A program made the translations under genes and the position numbers. A DNA stretch of 64,000 nt. It comes from a bacterium. GTDB taxonomy: Bacteria > JAJVIF01. The DNA lies in assembly GCA_022072165.1 (NCBI GenBank), contig JAJVIF010000001.1, positions 1,754,575-1,818,574 on the forward strand. Direction: 5' to 3'. Of this stretch, positions 1 through 8,835 are shown piece by piece (the first letter of the stretch is position 1; each line of letters begins with the position of its first letter). Below the pieces are notes generated by a model. It did no database searches. It saw nothing but the letters and a program-made list of their open reading frames with translations, and had not been told where the DNA came from.

Positions 1-1020
1 CTGGGGATTGCCCAGGTCCTGGCCTTCCCGCTGTATGACAACTCCCGGGTCGAAGGGGTCCTGGTGATCGGACTCCCCGATGAGCGCGAGCCTGATGAAG
101 CCGCCATGCAGACCCTGGCGATCATCTGCATGGAAGTCACGCAGGCGATGACCAATGCCGAGATGCACACATCGCTGCGACGGGATCAGGAACGCCGGCT
201 GGAAGAACTGGCCCTTGCCGAGAAAATCCAGCGACGCGCGCTGGAGAAAAATCGACGGGTCGCCCTCCCCGGAGTCCGGGTGGAGTCCTACTTCCGCCCG
301 GCCCGCAGTGTCGGCGGCGACTACTACGACATCATCCGCATCGCCGGCAATCGCCTCGCGATTGTCATGGGCGATGTCTCCGGCAAAGGGATCCCCGCCG
401 CACTGACAATGATGTCGGTGCTGAACCGTGTGCAGGTCTGGACCAACGACTACCGGACCCCCGACCGGGTGCTGGAACTCCTCAACAGCTCCCTGGTGGA
501 GCCCGCCCGGGCGTTCGACGAGGTGTTGCAGTACTCCACGGCGGTCTTCGGCATCCTCGACCTGGAAACTCAGCGCTTCACCTATAGCATGGCGGGCCAC
601 GAGCGTCCCCTGCTGCTGCATACCGCGAGCAATCTGCCAATTCCCCTGGAAGGTGAGGGGTATCCCCTGGGGCTCTTTGCCGAAAGCACTTACACCGCCA
701 GGACCATTCAGCTTGCGCCCGGCGACCGTCTCATCTTCTTCACTGATGGCATCACCGACATGCGGTGCTCCGAGGGGACCCGGCTGACGCGCGATGGCTT
801 CGCCCAGCTGGTGGCGCAGGTCCACAGCGCTGATCCGGAAGACTTCCCGGCAGAGCTCATCCGGACCATCAAGGACATCGCCGGCATCGATGACAAGCTC
901 CTGGTCGATGATCAGGCGCTGGTGATCGTGGAAATCACCAACGAGCGACCGGTCGAGGACCGGCCAGTCGCAGCAGCCCAGACCCATCCACAGGGTGGCA
1001 TCCAGCCCGCCGTCTGCTAA
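1..1020 (+). CDS. SpoIIE/RsbU-type PP2C phosphatase, 5' end outside the window
   Basis: The frame is open from base 1 with no credible start, so the gene begins upstream; 339 codons are visible. The first ~50 residues resemble the end of a GAF sensor domain (GVLVIGLP), followed by a helical linker and a PP2C domain from about residue 95 to 310. Metal-site signatures are visible: SVGGDYYD, GDVSGKG, FFTDGITD and a C-terminal DDQALVIVE. Family role: Mn-dependent dephosphorylation of an anti-sigma-factor antagonist in partner switching. No antagonist (STAS) gene is in the window. Two further phosphatases of this class lie at 36849 and 43142. Confidence 0.9.
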   Translation: MGIAQVLAFPLYDNSRVEGVLVIGLPDEREPDEAAMQTLAIICMEVTQAMTNAEMHTSLRRDQERRLEELALAEKIQRRALEKNRRVALPGVRVESYFRPARSVGGDYYDIIRIAGNRLAIVMGDVSGKGIPAALTMMSVLNRVQVWTNDYRTPDRVLELLNSSLVEPARAFDEVLQYSTAVFGILDLETQRFTYSMAGHERPLLLHTASNLPIPLEGEGYPLGLFAESTYTARTIQLAPGDRLIFFTDGITDMRCSEGTRLTRDGFAQLVAQVHSADPEDFPAELIRTIKDIAGIDDKLLVDDQALVIVEITNERPVEDRPVAAAQTHPQGGIQPAVC

Positions 1021-1060
1021 CGGATCCGCCCGACGGGTGGCACAATCGTCTGACCACCCG

Positions 1061-1381
1061 ATGACCCTCACCAATCCCCTCACCTTTGCCATCAACTGGA
1101 CCCTCGCCGGGGTCTGGGCACTTATCGTGGGTGCCGCCGCCCTCCGCACTCTCGGCTACACCTTGCACAGTGTGCCGCTCACCATTTCGTTGGGGGCGGT
1201 GGGACTTCTGTTGGGCTACCACTGGTTCCCCCGGGGACTCTGGGACTTCCCCTGGTGGTCCTTCCCCTTCACGCTCTCTCCGGTGGCGGGGTACTGCTGG
1301 GCGCTTGCCATCGCCGGGATGTACCGAGGCTTCGACTGGTGGATGGCCCGGGACAACCCCGCAGGGGACACCCCCCCATGA
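1061..1381 (+). CDS. small integral membrane protein
   Basis: A 106-residue protein with about three hydrophobic helices (near residues 7-28, 36-52 and 65-90) rich in Trp and Gly. I prefer the ATG at 1061 because the longer frame starting at 995 would overlap the end of the phosphatase gene and adds a non-hydrophobic, atypical N-terminus. Its stop overlaps the next start (ATGA at 1378), so the two genes are almost certainly co-translated. I do not recognise the family; function unknown. Confidence 0.7.
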   Translation: MTLTNPLTFAINWTLAGVWALIVGAAALRTLGYTLHSVPLTISLGAVGLLLGYHWFPRGLWDFPWWSFPFTLSPVAGYCWALAIAGMYRGFDWWMARDNPAGDTPP

Positions 1382-2025
1382 GTCCGGCGACCCCGCGCCG
1401 ACCACGCCCCACACGCTCAGGCTGGCAGCAGATGCTGCTCGCGAATCCGACCCTGGTCGGCTGGGCGATCTTCATGCTGCTGATGCTGGCGGGAACCGTG
1501 AAGATCGTCATGGACCTCCCCACACCACAGGAGCGGGTGGTCCGGCAGTTCTTTGGGGCCATCCGGGATGGCGACTACCCCCGGGCGGTCGGGCATCTGG
1601 AGCATGGGAGCTTTGCATCGCTGGCGGACCAGTCCGTGATTCGGGGAGTCCCCGGAGGCACGATCTCGCTCACCGGAGCGATCGCCGATGAGCTCACCAT
1701 TCAGCAGCAGCTCCCACAGGCGCGCCTCGTGCTGTCCGAGTTTCGCTTTGACCATCTCCGGATGCAGCGGGACCGGACGCCTCATCGCAAGATCGTCAAT
1801 TTCGAGGTCGCCTTTTCAGTAACTCCTGGCGGCCGCTACCCACTGGGAGCTGCTCCTCCGAACGCCCTGCACTTTGTCCTGGATGGCCATGCCGATGTGG
1901 TCCGCAAGGGCGACGTCTGGCTGATCCACGCGCTAGACTTCCGCATCGTGCCCCAGCCCGGGACATCGGCGCAGGAGTTGCTGCGGCTGATGCAGGGAAT
2001 GACGGGCTCGCTGGAAGGACTTTGA
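1378..2025 (+). CDS. membrane-anchored protein of unknown function
   Basis: 215 residues. One hydrophobic helix near residues 26-45 follows a basic N-terminus (RRPRPTR), so the protein is probably inserted N-in with the rest outside the cytoplasm. The remaining ~165 residues have an alternating alpha/beta pattern beginning with VVRQFFGAIRDGDY, which looks like the start of an NTF2/SnoaL-like or DUF4878-like fold; that is inference from pattern only. The start overlaps the upstream stop by ATGA and acpS follows after 7 bases, so it sits in a four-gene transcription unit with 1061 and acpS. Confidence 0.65.
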   Translation: MSPATPRRPRPTRSGWQQMLLANPTLVGWAIFMLLMLAGTVKIVMDLPTPQERVVRQFFGAIRDGDYPRAVGHLEHGSFASLADQSVIRGVPGGTISLTGAIADELTIQQQLPQARLVLSEFRFDHLRMQRDRTPHRKIVNFEVAFSVTPGGRYPLGAAPPNALHFVLDGHADVVRKGDVWLIHALDFRIVPQPGTSAQELLRLMQGMTGSLEGL

Positions 2026-2032
2026 TCGCATC

Positions 2033-2419
2033 ATGCTCGTCGGCCTGGGCCTCGACATCATCGAAGTCTCCCGCATCCGACGGGTTCTCCGGACCTTTAA
2101 AGGACGTTTCCGGGACCGCATCTTTACGCCGGCTGAGATTGCCTATTGCCAGTCGAAGCCCCGTCCGAGTCTCTCGTATGCCGCACGCTGGGCTGCCAAG
2201 GAAGCGGCACTGAAAGCCCTGGGTTGCGGCTGGGACCAGGGCATTGCCTGGACCGACCTGGAGGTCGGCCACGCACCGAACGGTGCACCCACCATGACAC
2301 TTCACGGTCGGGCGGCAGAACTCTGGGCGCAATTGGGGTCACCGACAATTCATATCACTCTGACGCATACCCGTACGACTGCAGCAGCTGTAGTCATGCT
2401 CGAAGCCCGGACAGGGTAA
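2033..2419 (+). CDS. acpS: holo-[acyl-carrier-protein] synthase
   Basis: 128 residues, normal for AcpS. Transfers the 4'-phosphopantetheine arm from CoA to a serine of apo-ACP, activating it for fatty acid synthesis. Visible signatures: GLGLDIIEVSRI at the N-terminus, carrying the Mg-binding Asp, then FTPAEIAYC, and RWAAKEAALKALG with the catalytic Glu and Lys. A purine-rich GGAAGGA lies in the end of the upstream gene. Co-transcribed with the two preceding membrane-protein genes. Confidence 0.95.
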   Translation: MLVGLGLDIIEVSRIRRVLRTFKGRFRDRIFTPAEIAYCQSKPRPSLSYAARWAAKEAALKALGCGWDQGIAWTDLEVGHAPNGAPTMTLHGRAAELWAQLGSPTIHITLTHTRTTAAAVVMLEARTG

Positions 2420-2433
2420 GCTAAGCCGCAAGC

Positions 2434-3738
2434 ATGACCACGACGACTACCCCTCCCAAGCGCGCGTACCGCGCAAGCCAGTCCCTGGAACGGGAAGCCC
2501 CCATGACCGCCGCCGGCACCCGCGCCCGGCATAAGGATCAGGCCAACGAATGGGTGGCCTACACCATGGTGGTGCTGATCACCATCCTGATCGGCAATCT
2601 CGGCGAGAAAATCGCCGACCGTCGCAATGGCGTGACCCGCGAATTCCCCCCCGAGCTGGTCGCGGCCCTGGAGATGAAGGGCTCCGGTGGACGTCCGGCC
2701 ATGAACCCGGTCACGCAGGCACCCCGGGTCGCCGATGATCCCCGACGCGAAAAAGAGCTCAAAGCCACCATCGCGAAGAATCCCGAGGACCTCGGTGCAA
2801 AGAAGGCCCTGGCGGCCTACTACTACGAGACGCTTCAGGCGGATGCTGCCATTGCGCTCTATCAGCAGATCCTGAGCGAGTCACCGGATGATGTCGCCAT
2901 CATGGTCGACCTCGCGGCTATGCAGTTCGTGCAGGGTGAGACCGCCATGAGCCAGGGTGTCCTGCCGAAAGACATGGACGAGAACATGGGACCGGTCGCG
3001 GCGGTCGCGACCCTCATGGAAGCGGTGGAGGTGGATCACACCTACGCCCCCGCATTGCGGATGCTCGGCTGGGCGTACTCCCAGATCGGCCAGCGTCAGA
3101 AAGCCATCGAAGCGTATGAGCACGCCCTGGAGCACACCGAAAACTCCGGTGAGCGACATGCCCTCGAAAAGTTGATCGAACCCTTGCGTATGCAGGCCGC
3201 CGCTCCGACCGGCGCGCCAGGATCGACCCCGGAACTGAATCCCCTCACCGGCACACCGATCCTTCCCCGACAGCCGGACCTTGAGCAGGAACTGATGGAA
3301 CAGGTCCTGAATCAGCCGGACAATCCCGGTCCGCACCTCAACCTCGGGCATTACTACTACGGCATCTTCGAGCCGGCGAAGGCTGCGGATCATTACGAGA
3401 GCTATCTGAAAAAGGGCGGACTCCCGGATCCCGGTGTCCTCACGGACTACGCCACGGTTCTGAGCGAAGTCAATCTCGCCAAGGGGATCGGCATCCTCGA
3501 GAAGGTCAATCACGACCATCCCGACTTCGTGCCGGCCTGGAACAATCTCGCCTACCTGCGGCACAAGGGGGGCGATGTCGCTGGCGCAATCGCGGCCATG
3601 CAGGAAGCTCATCGCCATGCACCCCCCAGCGAGAAGGCGCGCATTGCCAGCGCTATCCGCTTGTGGGGCGGCACAGTCCCAGAAGAGCCAGCACCTCCGG
3701 CAGTCGGCGATCCGGCAGATCAGCCGTCCGAGGACTAA
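2434..3738 (+). CDS. TPR-repeat protein with a single membrane anchor
   Basis: 434 residues. A basic N-terminus is followed by one hydrophobic helix around residues 41-55 (VAYTMVVLITILIGN), then a Pro/Arg spacer and tetratricopeptide repeats in two blocks (about 110-250 and 285-410). Motifs such as DLGAKKALAAYYYETLQADAAIALYQQIL and FVPAWNNLAYLRHKGGDVAGAIAAMQEA have the TPR helix-turn-helix spacing; the two blocks are joined by a Pro/Thr linker. TPR proteins scaffold complexes; no specific partner can be named. The gene lies 14 bases after acpS and ends 15 bases from the convergent lpxK. Confidence 0.8.
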   Translation: MTTTTTPPKRAYRASQSLEREAPMTAAGTRARHKDQANEWVAYTMVVLITILIGNLGEKIADRRNGVTREFPPELVAALEMKGSGGRPAMNPVTQAPRVADDPRREKELKATIAKNPEDLGAKKALAAYYYETLQADAAIALYQQILSESPDDVAIMVDLAAMQFVQGETAMSQGVLPKDMDENMGPVAAVATLMEAVEVDHTYAPALRMLGWAYSQIGQRQKAIEAYEHALEHTENSGERHALEKLIEPLRMQAAAPTGAPGSTPELNPLTGTPILPRQPDLEQELMEQVLNQPDNPGPHLNLGHYYYGIFEPAKAADHYESYLKKGGLPDPGVLTDYATVLSEVNLAKGIGILEKVNHDHPDFVPAWNNLAYLRHKGGDVAGAIAAMQEAHRHAPPSEKARIASAIRLWGGTVPEEPAPPAVGDPADQPSED

Positions 3739-3753
3739 CTCGCCCAGATCAGA

Positions 3754-4974
3754 TCACGGGCGTTGCAGCGTAGCGGGCAGCAGGGCTCCCCAATCCGGGG
3801 GGCTCAGATCTGCAGTGAGTACCCAGCAGGGCATCTGCAACGCTTTGCGCATGGGGTGAATCTTCACCCAGTCTTTACTGCTGACCACAATGCCCTGCTG
3901 CGTGCCCCGACTCAGCAGCTGATTCCACCAGATCAGATCCGTGAGGCTATAAACGTAGTGGTCCTCATAGCGTACCGGCTGGCTGATCTGGAGTCCTGCC
4001 AGACGGCAGGTCGCTTCAAAGGCTTCCGGATTTCCCAGCGCTGTCACCGGCATCAGGTGCTGCGGCAATGCAGGATCTTCCAGCGCGGGGAGGTCGGGAC
4101 GCGCCAGCGGATAGAGGGATGCCGCTGGACTCGGTGACTTCTGCAACGGATCAGCGATCGGATCCGGCGACTGGAGTCCCGCCTCATGGGGATGCCAGAC
4201 CCGTTCCAGATGCGGTGCCTGCACCGGCACATCGACGATGGGCAGCGACTCCGGAATGTGTCGCCGGATTTCGTCGAGCACCCAGTCCCGATGCACATGG
4301 ACTCCCTGCCGGGGGAGCTCCAGGAGTGGAATCAGATTCCCCTTGGTAAGCAGGATCGCCGAGGCCCGTCTCAGAGAAGAGGGAGGCTCCCGCAGGAAGC
4401 CATACGCTTCCGCGCCACCAGCACCAAACGGATTCGTGGCATCGATCAGCACCAGATCAGCATCACGCTGCAGCGTCCGGTACTGAAACCCATCATCCAG
4501 CACCAGACAGTCCGCGAGTCCCCGATCCAGCAGCATCTGGCCCAGCTGCTCCCGCTTCATCCCCGCCGCGACCGGCACCCCCGCGGATTTCAGCGCATGA
4601 GCCAGGAGTTGCGCTTCTTCCCCCACAGCGGCCAGGGGCTGCAGCACACGGATGCCATCCGACACGAGGACCCCAGTGCGACGTCGGCTCCCGCCGTGCC
4701 CCGCCGCGATGACACCCGGTCGGTGGCCCGCCTCATGGAGCCAGCGGACGAGACTCAGGATCAACGGCGTTTTTCCGGTCCCGCCGAAGGTGATGTTGCC
4801 AAGGGAAATCACAGGCACCGTCAGTTGCACCGGCTGCGTGGCGTACCGGCTCAGACGCCGTGCGTTCCACACGGCGTACTGACTCCCCAGCCAGGGTCGC
4901 AGACCCAGGAGCAGCTGGCTGTAGAGGCTCTGATTATCCGGGCTGATGGTCCGGCGGTCGTGCGGTGTGGCCAT
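3754..4974 (-). CDS. lpxK: tetraacyldisaccharide 4'-kinase
   Basis: Phosphorylates the 4' position of the lipid A disaccharide precursor at the inner membrane, the sixth step of lipid A synthesis. Signatures: SLGNITFGGTGKTP (Walker A, residues ~58-70) and LVLDDGFQYRTLQRD. At 406 residues it is longer than typical LpxK (about 320-350), owing mainly to a Pro-rich insertion around residues 255-310. The presence of lpxK indicates a lipopolysaccharide-type outer membrane. No other lpx gene is nearby. The start codon lies 11 nt from a CATAAT hexamer and there is no clear ribosome-binding site. Confidence 0.93.
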   Translation of the reverse strand: MATPHDRRTISPDNQSLYSQLLLGLRPWLGSQYAVWNARRLSRYATQPVQLTVPVISLGNITFGGTGKTPLILSLVRWLHEAGHRPGVIAAGHGGSRRRTGVLVSDGIRVLQPLAAVGEEAQLLAHALKSAGVPVAAGMKREQLGQMLLDRGLADCLVLDDGFQYRTLQRDADLVLIDATNPFGAGGAEAYGFLREPPSSLRRASAILLTKGNLIPLLELPRQGVHVHRDWVLDEIRRHIPESLPIVDVPVQAPHLERVWHPHEAGLQSPDPIADPLQKSPSPAASLYPLARPDLPALEDPALPQHLMPVTALGNPEAFEATCRLAGLQISQPVRYEDHYVYSLTDLIWWNQLLSRGTQQGIVVSSKDWVKIHPMRKALQMPCWVLTADLSPPDWGALLPATLQRP

Positions 4975-4985
4975 CGATACGCGGC

Positions 4986-4991
4986 ATTATG
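4986..4991 (-). promoter_or_regulatory. -10-like element of lpxK
   Basis: CATAAT on the minus strand, 11 nt before the lpxK ATG, would give a leader of only about five nucleotides. Divergent from the promoter of the M60 peptidase gene; the whole intergenic space is 55 bases. Confidence 0.45.
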
Positions 4992-5017
4992 GCAGGGCTT
5001 CTTCGGGCGACTACCGG

Positions 5018-5023
5018 TACCAT
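5018..5023 (+). promoter_or_regulatory. leaderless -10 element of the M60 peptidase gene
   Basis: TACCAT followed by six bases and the ATG at 5030, so transcription would begin at or next to the start codon. No Shine-Dalgarno sequence precedes this ATG. Confidence 0.5.
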
Positions 5024-5029
5024 GCGTCG

Positions 5030-6445
5030 ATGACCTTCCGATCCGTCCTCTCCCGTGTTCCTGTCATCTGCGTGTTGTTGGCCAGCTTTTGGCTCGCCAC
5101 CCTGTCGGTGGCAACGGCTGAGACCAGTGCGGCAGAGATCGTCAGAGCGGCCGCCAACGCTGAACGGAACACCTGGCTGGCCCTGCCATCCGAAGCACGG
5201 TTACCGCATCCCGACGCCACCCGGTTTCCCGGTGCGGTCCCCGACAATGCACCACGCACCACGCAGACCATCACGCTGCGCGGTCCCTTCATCGGGTGGC
5301 GCGCCAATCGTCCGTGGTGGGAAGCCACGGGCACCTACGCCCCTCCAGGAGCGCTCATCACGGTGTGTATTCCCCCATCGCAGGTCGACCTCGGACTGGC
5401 GCTGCGAATCGGTGCACATCACGACACCACTGACCTGTCGCGCTTCCCGTTTCCCCGGACTCCGGTCGATCTCACCTGCACCACACCCCTGGATCAGTCC
5501 GAGGTGACGCTCGCCAATCCCTTCGGCGGGCCCATTTATATTGAGATTCCAAATGGTCTGCAGGAAGAAGTCCTCAGTTTCGAATTTGCAGGCAGCATCG
5601 AGGCGCCATACTTCAGGCTCGGAGAATCCAACCCTGACACCTGGCTGTCGGTCCGCGATGCCCCAGCCCCCTGGGCGGAACTCCGCTCGCCCCACATCGC
5701 TCTCACTGTCCCGTCAGCGGAGGTCCGGGCGCTTGAAGATCCGGCGGCCCTCATGGCGCAATGGGAGCGCATCGCGGGGTGGGTCCGTGACCTGGGACAG
5801 GGAACACCCTACGCCGAGCGACTGGTGTACGACCCCGGCATCAGCGCAGGCTACATGCACAGTGGCTATCCCATCATTTGTGCTGGTGGACTGGACCAGA
5901 TGCTTCAGATCGAGCGTCTGCAGCAGGGTGATCTCTGGGGCTTCGTTCACGAACTCGGGCATAACCAGCAGTACGGCGGCTGGACACCCAAAGGCCAGGG
6001 GGAAGTCACCTGCAACTGGTTTCCCGTCTATGTCCTCGACCAGCTGGGGGTGCGTGGGGATGTCCGGAGCGCCGACACCCGGGACTTTCCGTCACCGCTC
6101 CCAAGGGGCACGATCGGGAGCCAGAATCCCGGCGGCGATGGCTTCTTCGTAGCGCTCCGCTTTTGGCGACAAATCAAAGAGACCTTTGGCTGGGAGCCGT
6201 TTCGTCAGTTTCTCGCCACGATGAGGGATCCCAGCTACCAATCTCCAGCATCCAATGAGGCTAAGTGGGACGCAATGCTGCTCCTCTTCTCGCAGGCCTG
6301 TCAGCGGGATCTGACACCGCACTTCGACGCCTGGGGCGCGGAGCATTCCGACGCTGGTCGTGTTGCAGTCGGAGCGCTCCAACTGGAGCCCTGGATCGCC
6401 CCCGATGCGCCGGGACAAAGTCCGGCGGTCGAATCGGTGGAATGA
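5030..6445 (+). CDS. secreted M60-like (enhancin-type) zinc metallopeptidase
   Basis: 471 residues with a signal peptide (hydrophobic stretch ~8-26, cleavage probably after VATAE-like AxA region near residue 31). The gluzincin zinc site is HELGH at residues 307-311 with a third ligand candidate Glu at about 325 (GQGEV), matching HEXGH(8-28)E of the M60/enhancin family. Such enzymes cleave glycoproteins, often mucin-like substrates, outside the cell; here the substrate is unknown. The N-terminal half (residues 60-230) resembles the beta-rich domain that accompanies M60 catalytic domains. ATG 5030 is chosen over 4946 because it directly begins the signal peptide and lies six bases after TACCAT. 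Confidence 0.82.
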   Translation: MTFRSVLSRVPVICVLLASFWLATLSVATAETSAAEIVRAAANAERNTWLALPSEARLPHPDATRFPGAVPDNAPRTTQTITLRGPFIGWRANRPWWEATGTYAPPGALITVCIPPSQVDLGLALRIGAHHDTTDLSRFPFPRTPVDLTCTTPLDQSEVTLANPFGGPIYIEIPNGLQEEVLSFEFAGSIEAPYFRLGESNPDTWLSVRDAPAPWAELRSPHIALTVPSAEVRALEDPAALMAQWERIAGWVRDLGQGTPYAERLVYDPGISAGYMHSGYPIICAGGLDQMLQIERLQQGDLWGFVHELGHNQQYGGWTPKGQGEVTCNWFPVYVLDQLGVRGDVRSADTRDFPSPLPRGTIGSQNPGGDGFFVALRFWRQIKETFGWEPFRQFLATMRDPSYQSPASNEAKWDAMLLLFSQACQRDLTPHFDAWGAEHSDAGRVAVGALQLEPWIAPDAPGQSPAVESVE

Positions 6446-6448
6446 CCT

Positions 6449-7288
6449 CTAGTCGCCCCAGCTGGAACCAGAACTCGCAGGCTTCCCGAAGATTCGTCGC
6501 ACCGGCGGTGCTTCTTCCTCGTATTCATCTTCATCGGCTTTGACCAGGGCATCCTGCACTGGCGTCGCGGGGGTGAAGAGCTCCGCCTCCGTCCGGTTCA
6601 GCAACAGCGCCAGGAGACGAGCTTCCACCGGGGAGGGGTCCACGACCCCCGCTTCGATACGCAGGAGTCGGGGCAAGGGGATTGCCGTATCGGTGGCGAG
6701 CTGTGGTGTCGAGTACCCCGACGCCACCCGAATCTCGTGAAAGGGAATGTCCCGGGGAGCCCGCTCAGGCTCTGCCGGGCTCATGGCCGCAGCGGTCCTG
6801 GCTCCCTGCGACTCTAACGGAGCGGCACCACCCCAGATGTCTGGATGGATTTCTTCAGGATTGCAGCGGAGCGCTTCCGCGAGCCGTTGCCAGGTCCGGG
6901 GCAATGCTGATCGGAGGCCTTTCTCCAGTGCGGAGATCGTGGCCGGCGCGACGCCACTCTTGTCGCTGAGTTCCAGTTGCGAAAAATCGCGCTTGATGCG
7001 CATGTTCCGCAACAGGCGTCCGCTTTCCCTGAGGTCCTCACTGGCCGGAGTTCGACGCGCCCGCAGACGCGGAGTACCTGCTCCTACTACTTTCAACTCC
7101 TCGGCATCAAACAGCTCTTCCACCTGGCAGTTCAATGCCGCAGCGATCCGTTGTTGAATCGCAGGACTCACGGTCCGACGTCCGGTTTCAAGCGCACTGA
7201 TGACGGCCTGCTGGGTATCAGCAGCCCGGGCCAGTTCCCCCTGCGTCATCCCCCGACGAGTGCGCATCGCGCGGACTGAGTTCGACAT
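6449..7288 (-). CDS. protein with three XRE-type helix-turn-helix domains
   Basis: 279 residues. Two clear XRE/Cro-like DNA-binding domains are at ~4-60 (MTQGELARAADTQQAVISALE) and ~88-142 (FSQLELSDKSGVAPATISALE), and a weaker third at ~188-245 (YSTPQLATDTAIPLPRLLRIE). The domains are joined by Pro/Ala linkers and the C-terminus is acidic. No ligand or metal domain is visible, so it may bind an extended or repeated operator. It sits immediately downstream of the sigma factor gene 7309-8739 with 20 bases between, on the same strand. No Shine-Dalgarno is visible before the ATG, which hints at coupling to the sigma gene. Confidence 0.78.
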   Translation of the reverse strand: MSNSVRAMRTRRGMTQGELARAADTQQAVISALETGRRTVSPAIQQRIAAALNCQVEELFDAEELKVVGAGTPRLRARRTPASEDLRESGRLLRNMRIKRDFSQLELSDKSGVAPATISALEKGLRSALPRTWQRLAEALRCNPEEIHPDIWGGAAPLESQGARTAAAMSPAEPERAPRDIPFHEIRVASGYSTPQLATDTAIPLPRLLRIEAGVVDPSPVEARLLALLLNRTEAELFTPATPVQDALVKADEDEYEEEAPPVRRIFGKPASSGSSWGD

Positions 7289-7308
7289 GGCGGGAGGAGT
7301 GCTCGCTT

Positions 7309-8739
7309 TCAGCCTGGGTAGGTCGCTGCGGGAACTCTACGGTATTTCTGCTGGTAAGTCCGGAGCTTTGTTAGCGCAGTCAGCCGAATCCTGGCCAGTT
7401 CGGGCATGGTCATCTCCCGCCAGGGGCCTTTGAGCTTTTCCAGTGGTGTAGCTGCCGCTCCATCGAGCCCATAGTGGCGGATCAATAGTGACTGTTCTAT
7501 GAGTGTTAGCTCGCCCTGAACATCGGGATCAGCCAGAAGTTCCTGAAGGATGTGACGCGGAAGCTCAGGCAGCGGGACATAGACCCCGCGTTCCTGCGCA
7601 CTGACTTGATGGGAGTAGTAGGCTGGTTTGGCTGGCTTCGGCTTGGGGAGCGCTATCTTACGCTGTGGTGCGGCCGTAGTCACTGGTTGAGCCTCGTAAA
7701 GCGCCATCTGTGACTTAGCATGGGCTCGAAGAGTGTCGAGCGCTTTCTTTTCAATCTGACGGATGCGCTCCCGGGTCACCCCAAAGTGACGTCCAAGCTC
7801 ATCCAGAGTCCACTTTTTCTCGTCGAGGAGTCCAAAGTGAAGCGCGATCACTCGCTGCTCCCGCTCATCCAGCAGGTTTAACTGCTCCCAGATCCAGTGT
7901 GTCTCCTCCTGGGCATCGATCAGTTCTTCCGGCGTGGGATGAGTCGACACCGGCCAGCACTCACCACAGGTTAGTGGCCCGTAAACAAAGAGCTCTGCCG
8001 CTGGAGACTCTGATTCATACCAGGGCTCCACTTCTTGCTGCGAAAGCGGATCATCTAAGAGTACTTCGAGAGAGCTGATACCGGACTCCCCGCGCAGCAT
8101 GCCGATCAGGACTTCCGGAGTAATGTGCATTTTTCGTGCCTGAGAACTGATTTCCTCGGAAACAGAAACTCCTGACAGCCATGCTTTCCGCAGGCGGCTG
8201 AATTTTTCCAGTGCATGCACCGGCAGCCGTATCAACTCCCTATTGTTAGCGATATACCTCGTAATGCTCTGACGAATCCACCAGCTAGCATAGGTCGAGA
8301 ATTTGGCTCCTTTAGTGGGATCGAACTTTTGCACCGCTCGCATGAGGCCAAAAACACCCTCCATGCAAAGGTCCTCCAACGGAAGTCCACCCCAGAGATG
8401 CTTTCTGGCAGTCCACATCACCAATCGCAGATTAGCGAGGATGATTCTTTCCCGGGCTCGTGCCAACTCAGCCCTTGAACTGGCATTGTGGAGCATCCAA
8501 AACAGGTGGCGTTCATTCGCAGCACTGAGCAAGGGTACACTTTGCCAGCAACGGCGGAGATACGCCTCAGGACAGTCCAGCGCTTCGGCTTCTGTTCTTA
8601 GCTGAGACGCAGTTATCTCACCAGTAATTCGCCGCCGCCGCCTTGGTTTATGCCTGACTTTTGGCTCCATGGCATATACCCGGGCATTCGGAAACAACTG
8701 CCGCAGCAAGGGATCTAACGATGGTGGAGCACTTGGCAT
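7309..8739 (-). CDS. sigma-70 family factor with a C-terminal extension
   Basis: 476 residues. Region 2 (about 90-190) carries FSTYASWWIRQSITRYIANNRELIRLPVH, close to primary-type sigma factors, and region 4 (~300-355) ends in GVTRERIRQIEKKALDTLR. Between them region 3 is poorly conserved with an insertion around 235-275 containing a CGEC motif. After region 4 there is a ~115-residue extension in which LLIRHYGLDG and ARIRLTALTKLR look like a decayed second region 4. I choose the ATG at 8739, not 8802, because GAGGAG stands 7 nt before it. Local base composition is visibly less GC-rich than the neighbours, suggesting acquisition or relaxed selection. Confidence 0.85.
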   Translation of the reverse strand: MPSAPPSLDPLLRQLFPNARVYAMEPKVRHKPRRRRRITGEITASQLRTEAEALDCPEAYLRRCWQSVPLLSAANERHLFWMLHNASSRAELARARERIILANLRLVMWTARKHLWGGLPLEDLCMEGVFGLMRAVQKFDPTKGAKFSTYASWWIRQSITRYIANNRELIRLPVHALEKFSRLRKAWLSGVSVSEEISSQARKMHITPEVLIGMLRGESGISSLEVLLDDPLSQQEVEPWYESESPAAELFVYGPLTCGECWPVSTHPTPEELIDAQEETHWIWEQLNLLDEREQRVIALHFGLLDEKKWTLDELGRHFGVTRERIRQIEKKALDTLRAHAKSQMALYEAQPVTTAAPQRKIALPKPKPAKPAYYSHQVSAQERGVYVPLPELPRHILQELLADPDVQGELTLIEQSLLIRHYGLDGAAATPLEKLKGPWREMTMPELARIRLTALTKLRTYQQKYRRVPAATYPG

Positions 8740-8779
8740 AAGCACACTCCTCGGGGTAGTTCTCAGTTCCATGCTCTGC

Positions 8780-8785
8780 ATTATA
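8780..8785 (-). promoter_or_regulatory. -10 element (TATAAT) of the sigma factor gene 7309-8739
   Basis: A consensus TATAAT on the minus strand gives a leader of about 34 nt carrying GAGGAG before the ATG at 8739. No good -35 hexamer is found 16-18 bases upstream. Confidence 0.55.
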
Positions 8786-8835
8786 CGCGAAATGCACGGC
8801 ATATCCGGCCTTGATGGGGCCGATAAAAGGAAAGA

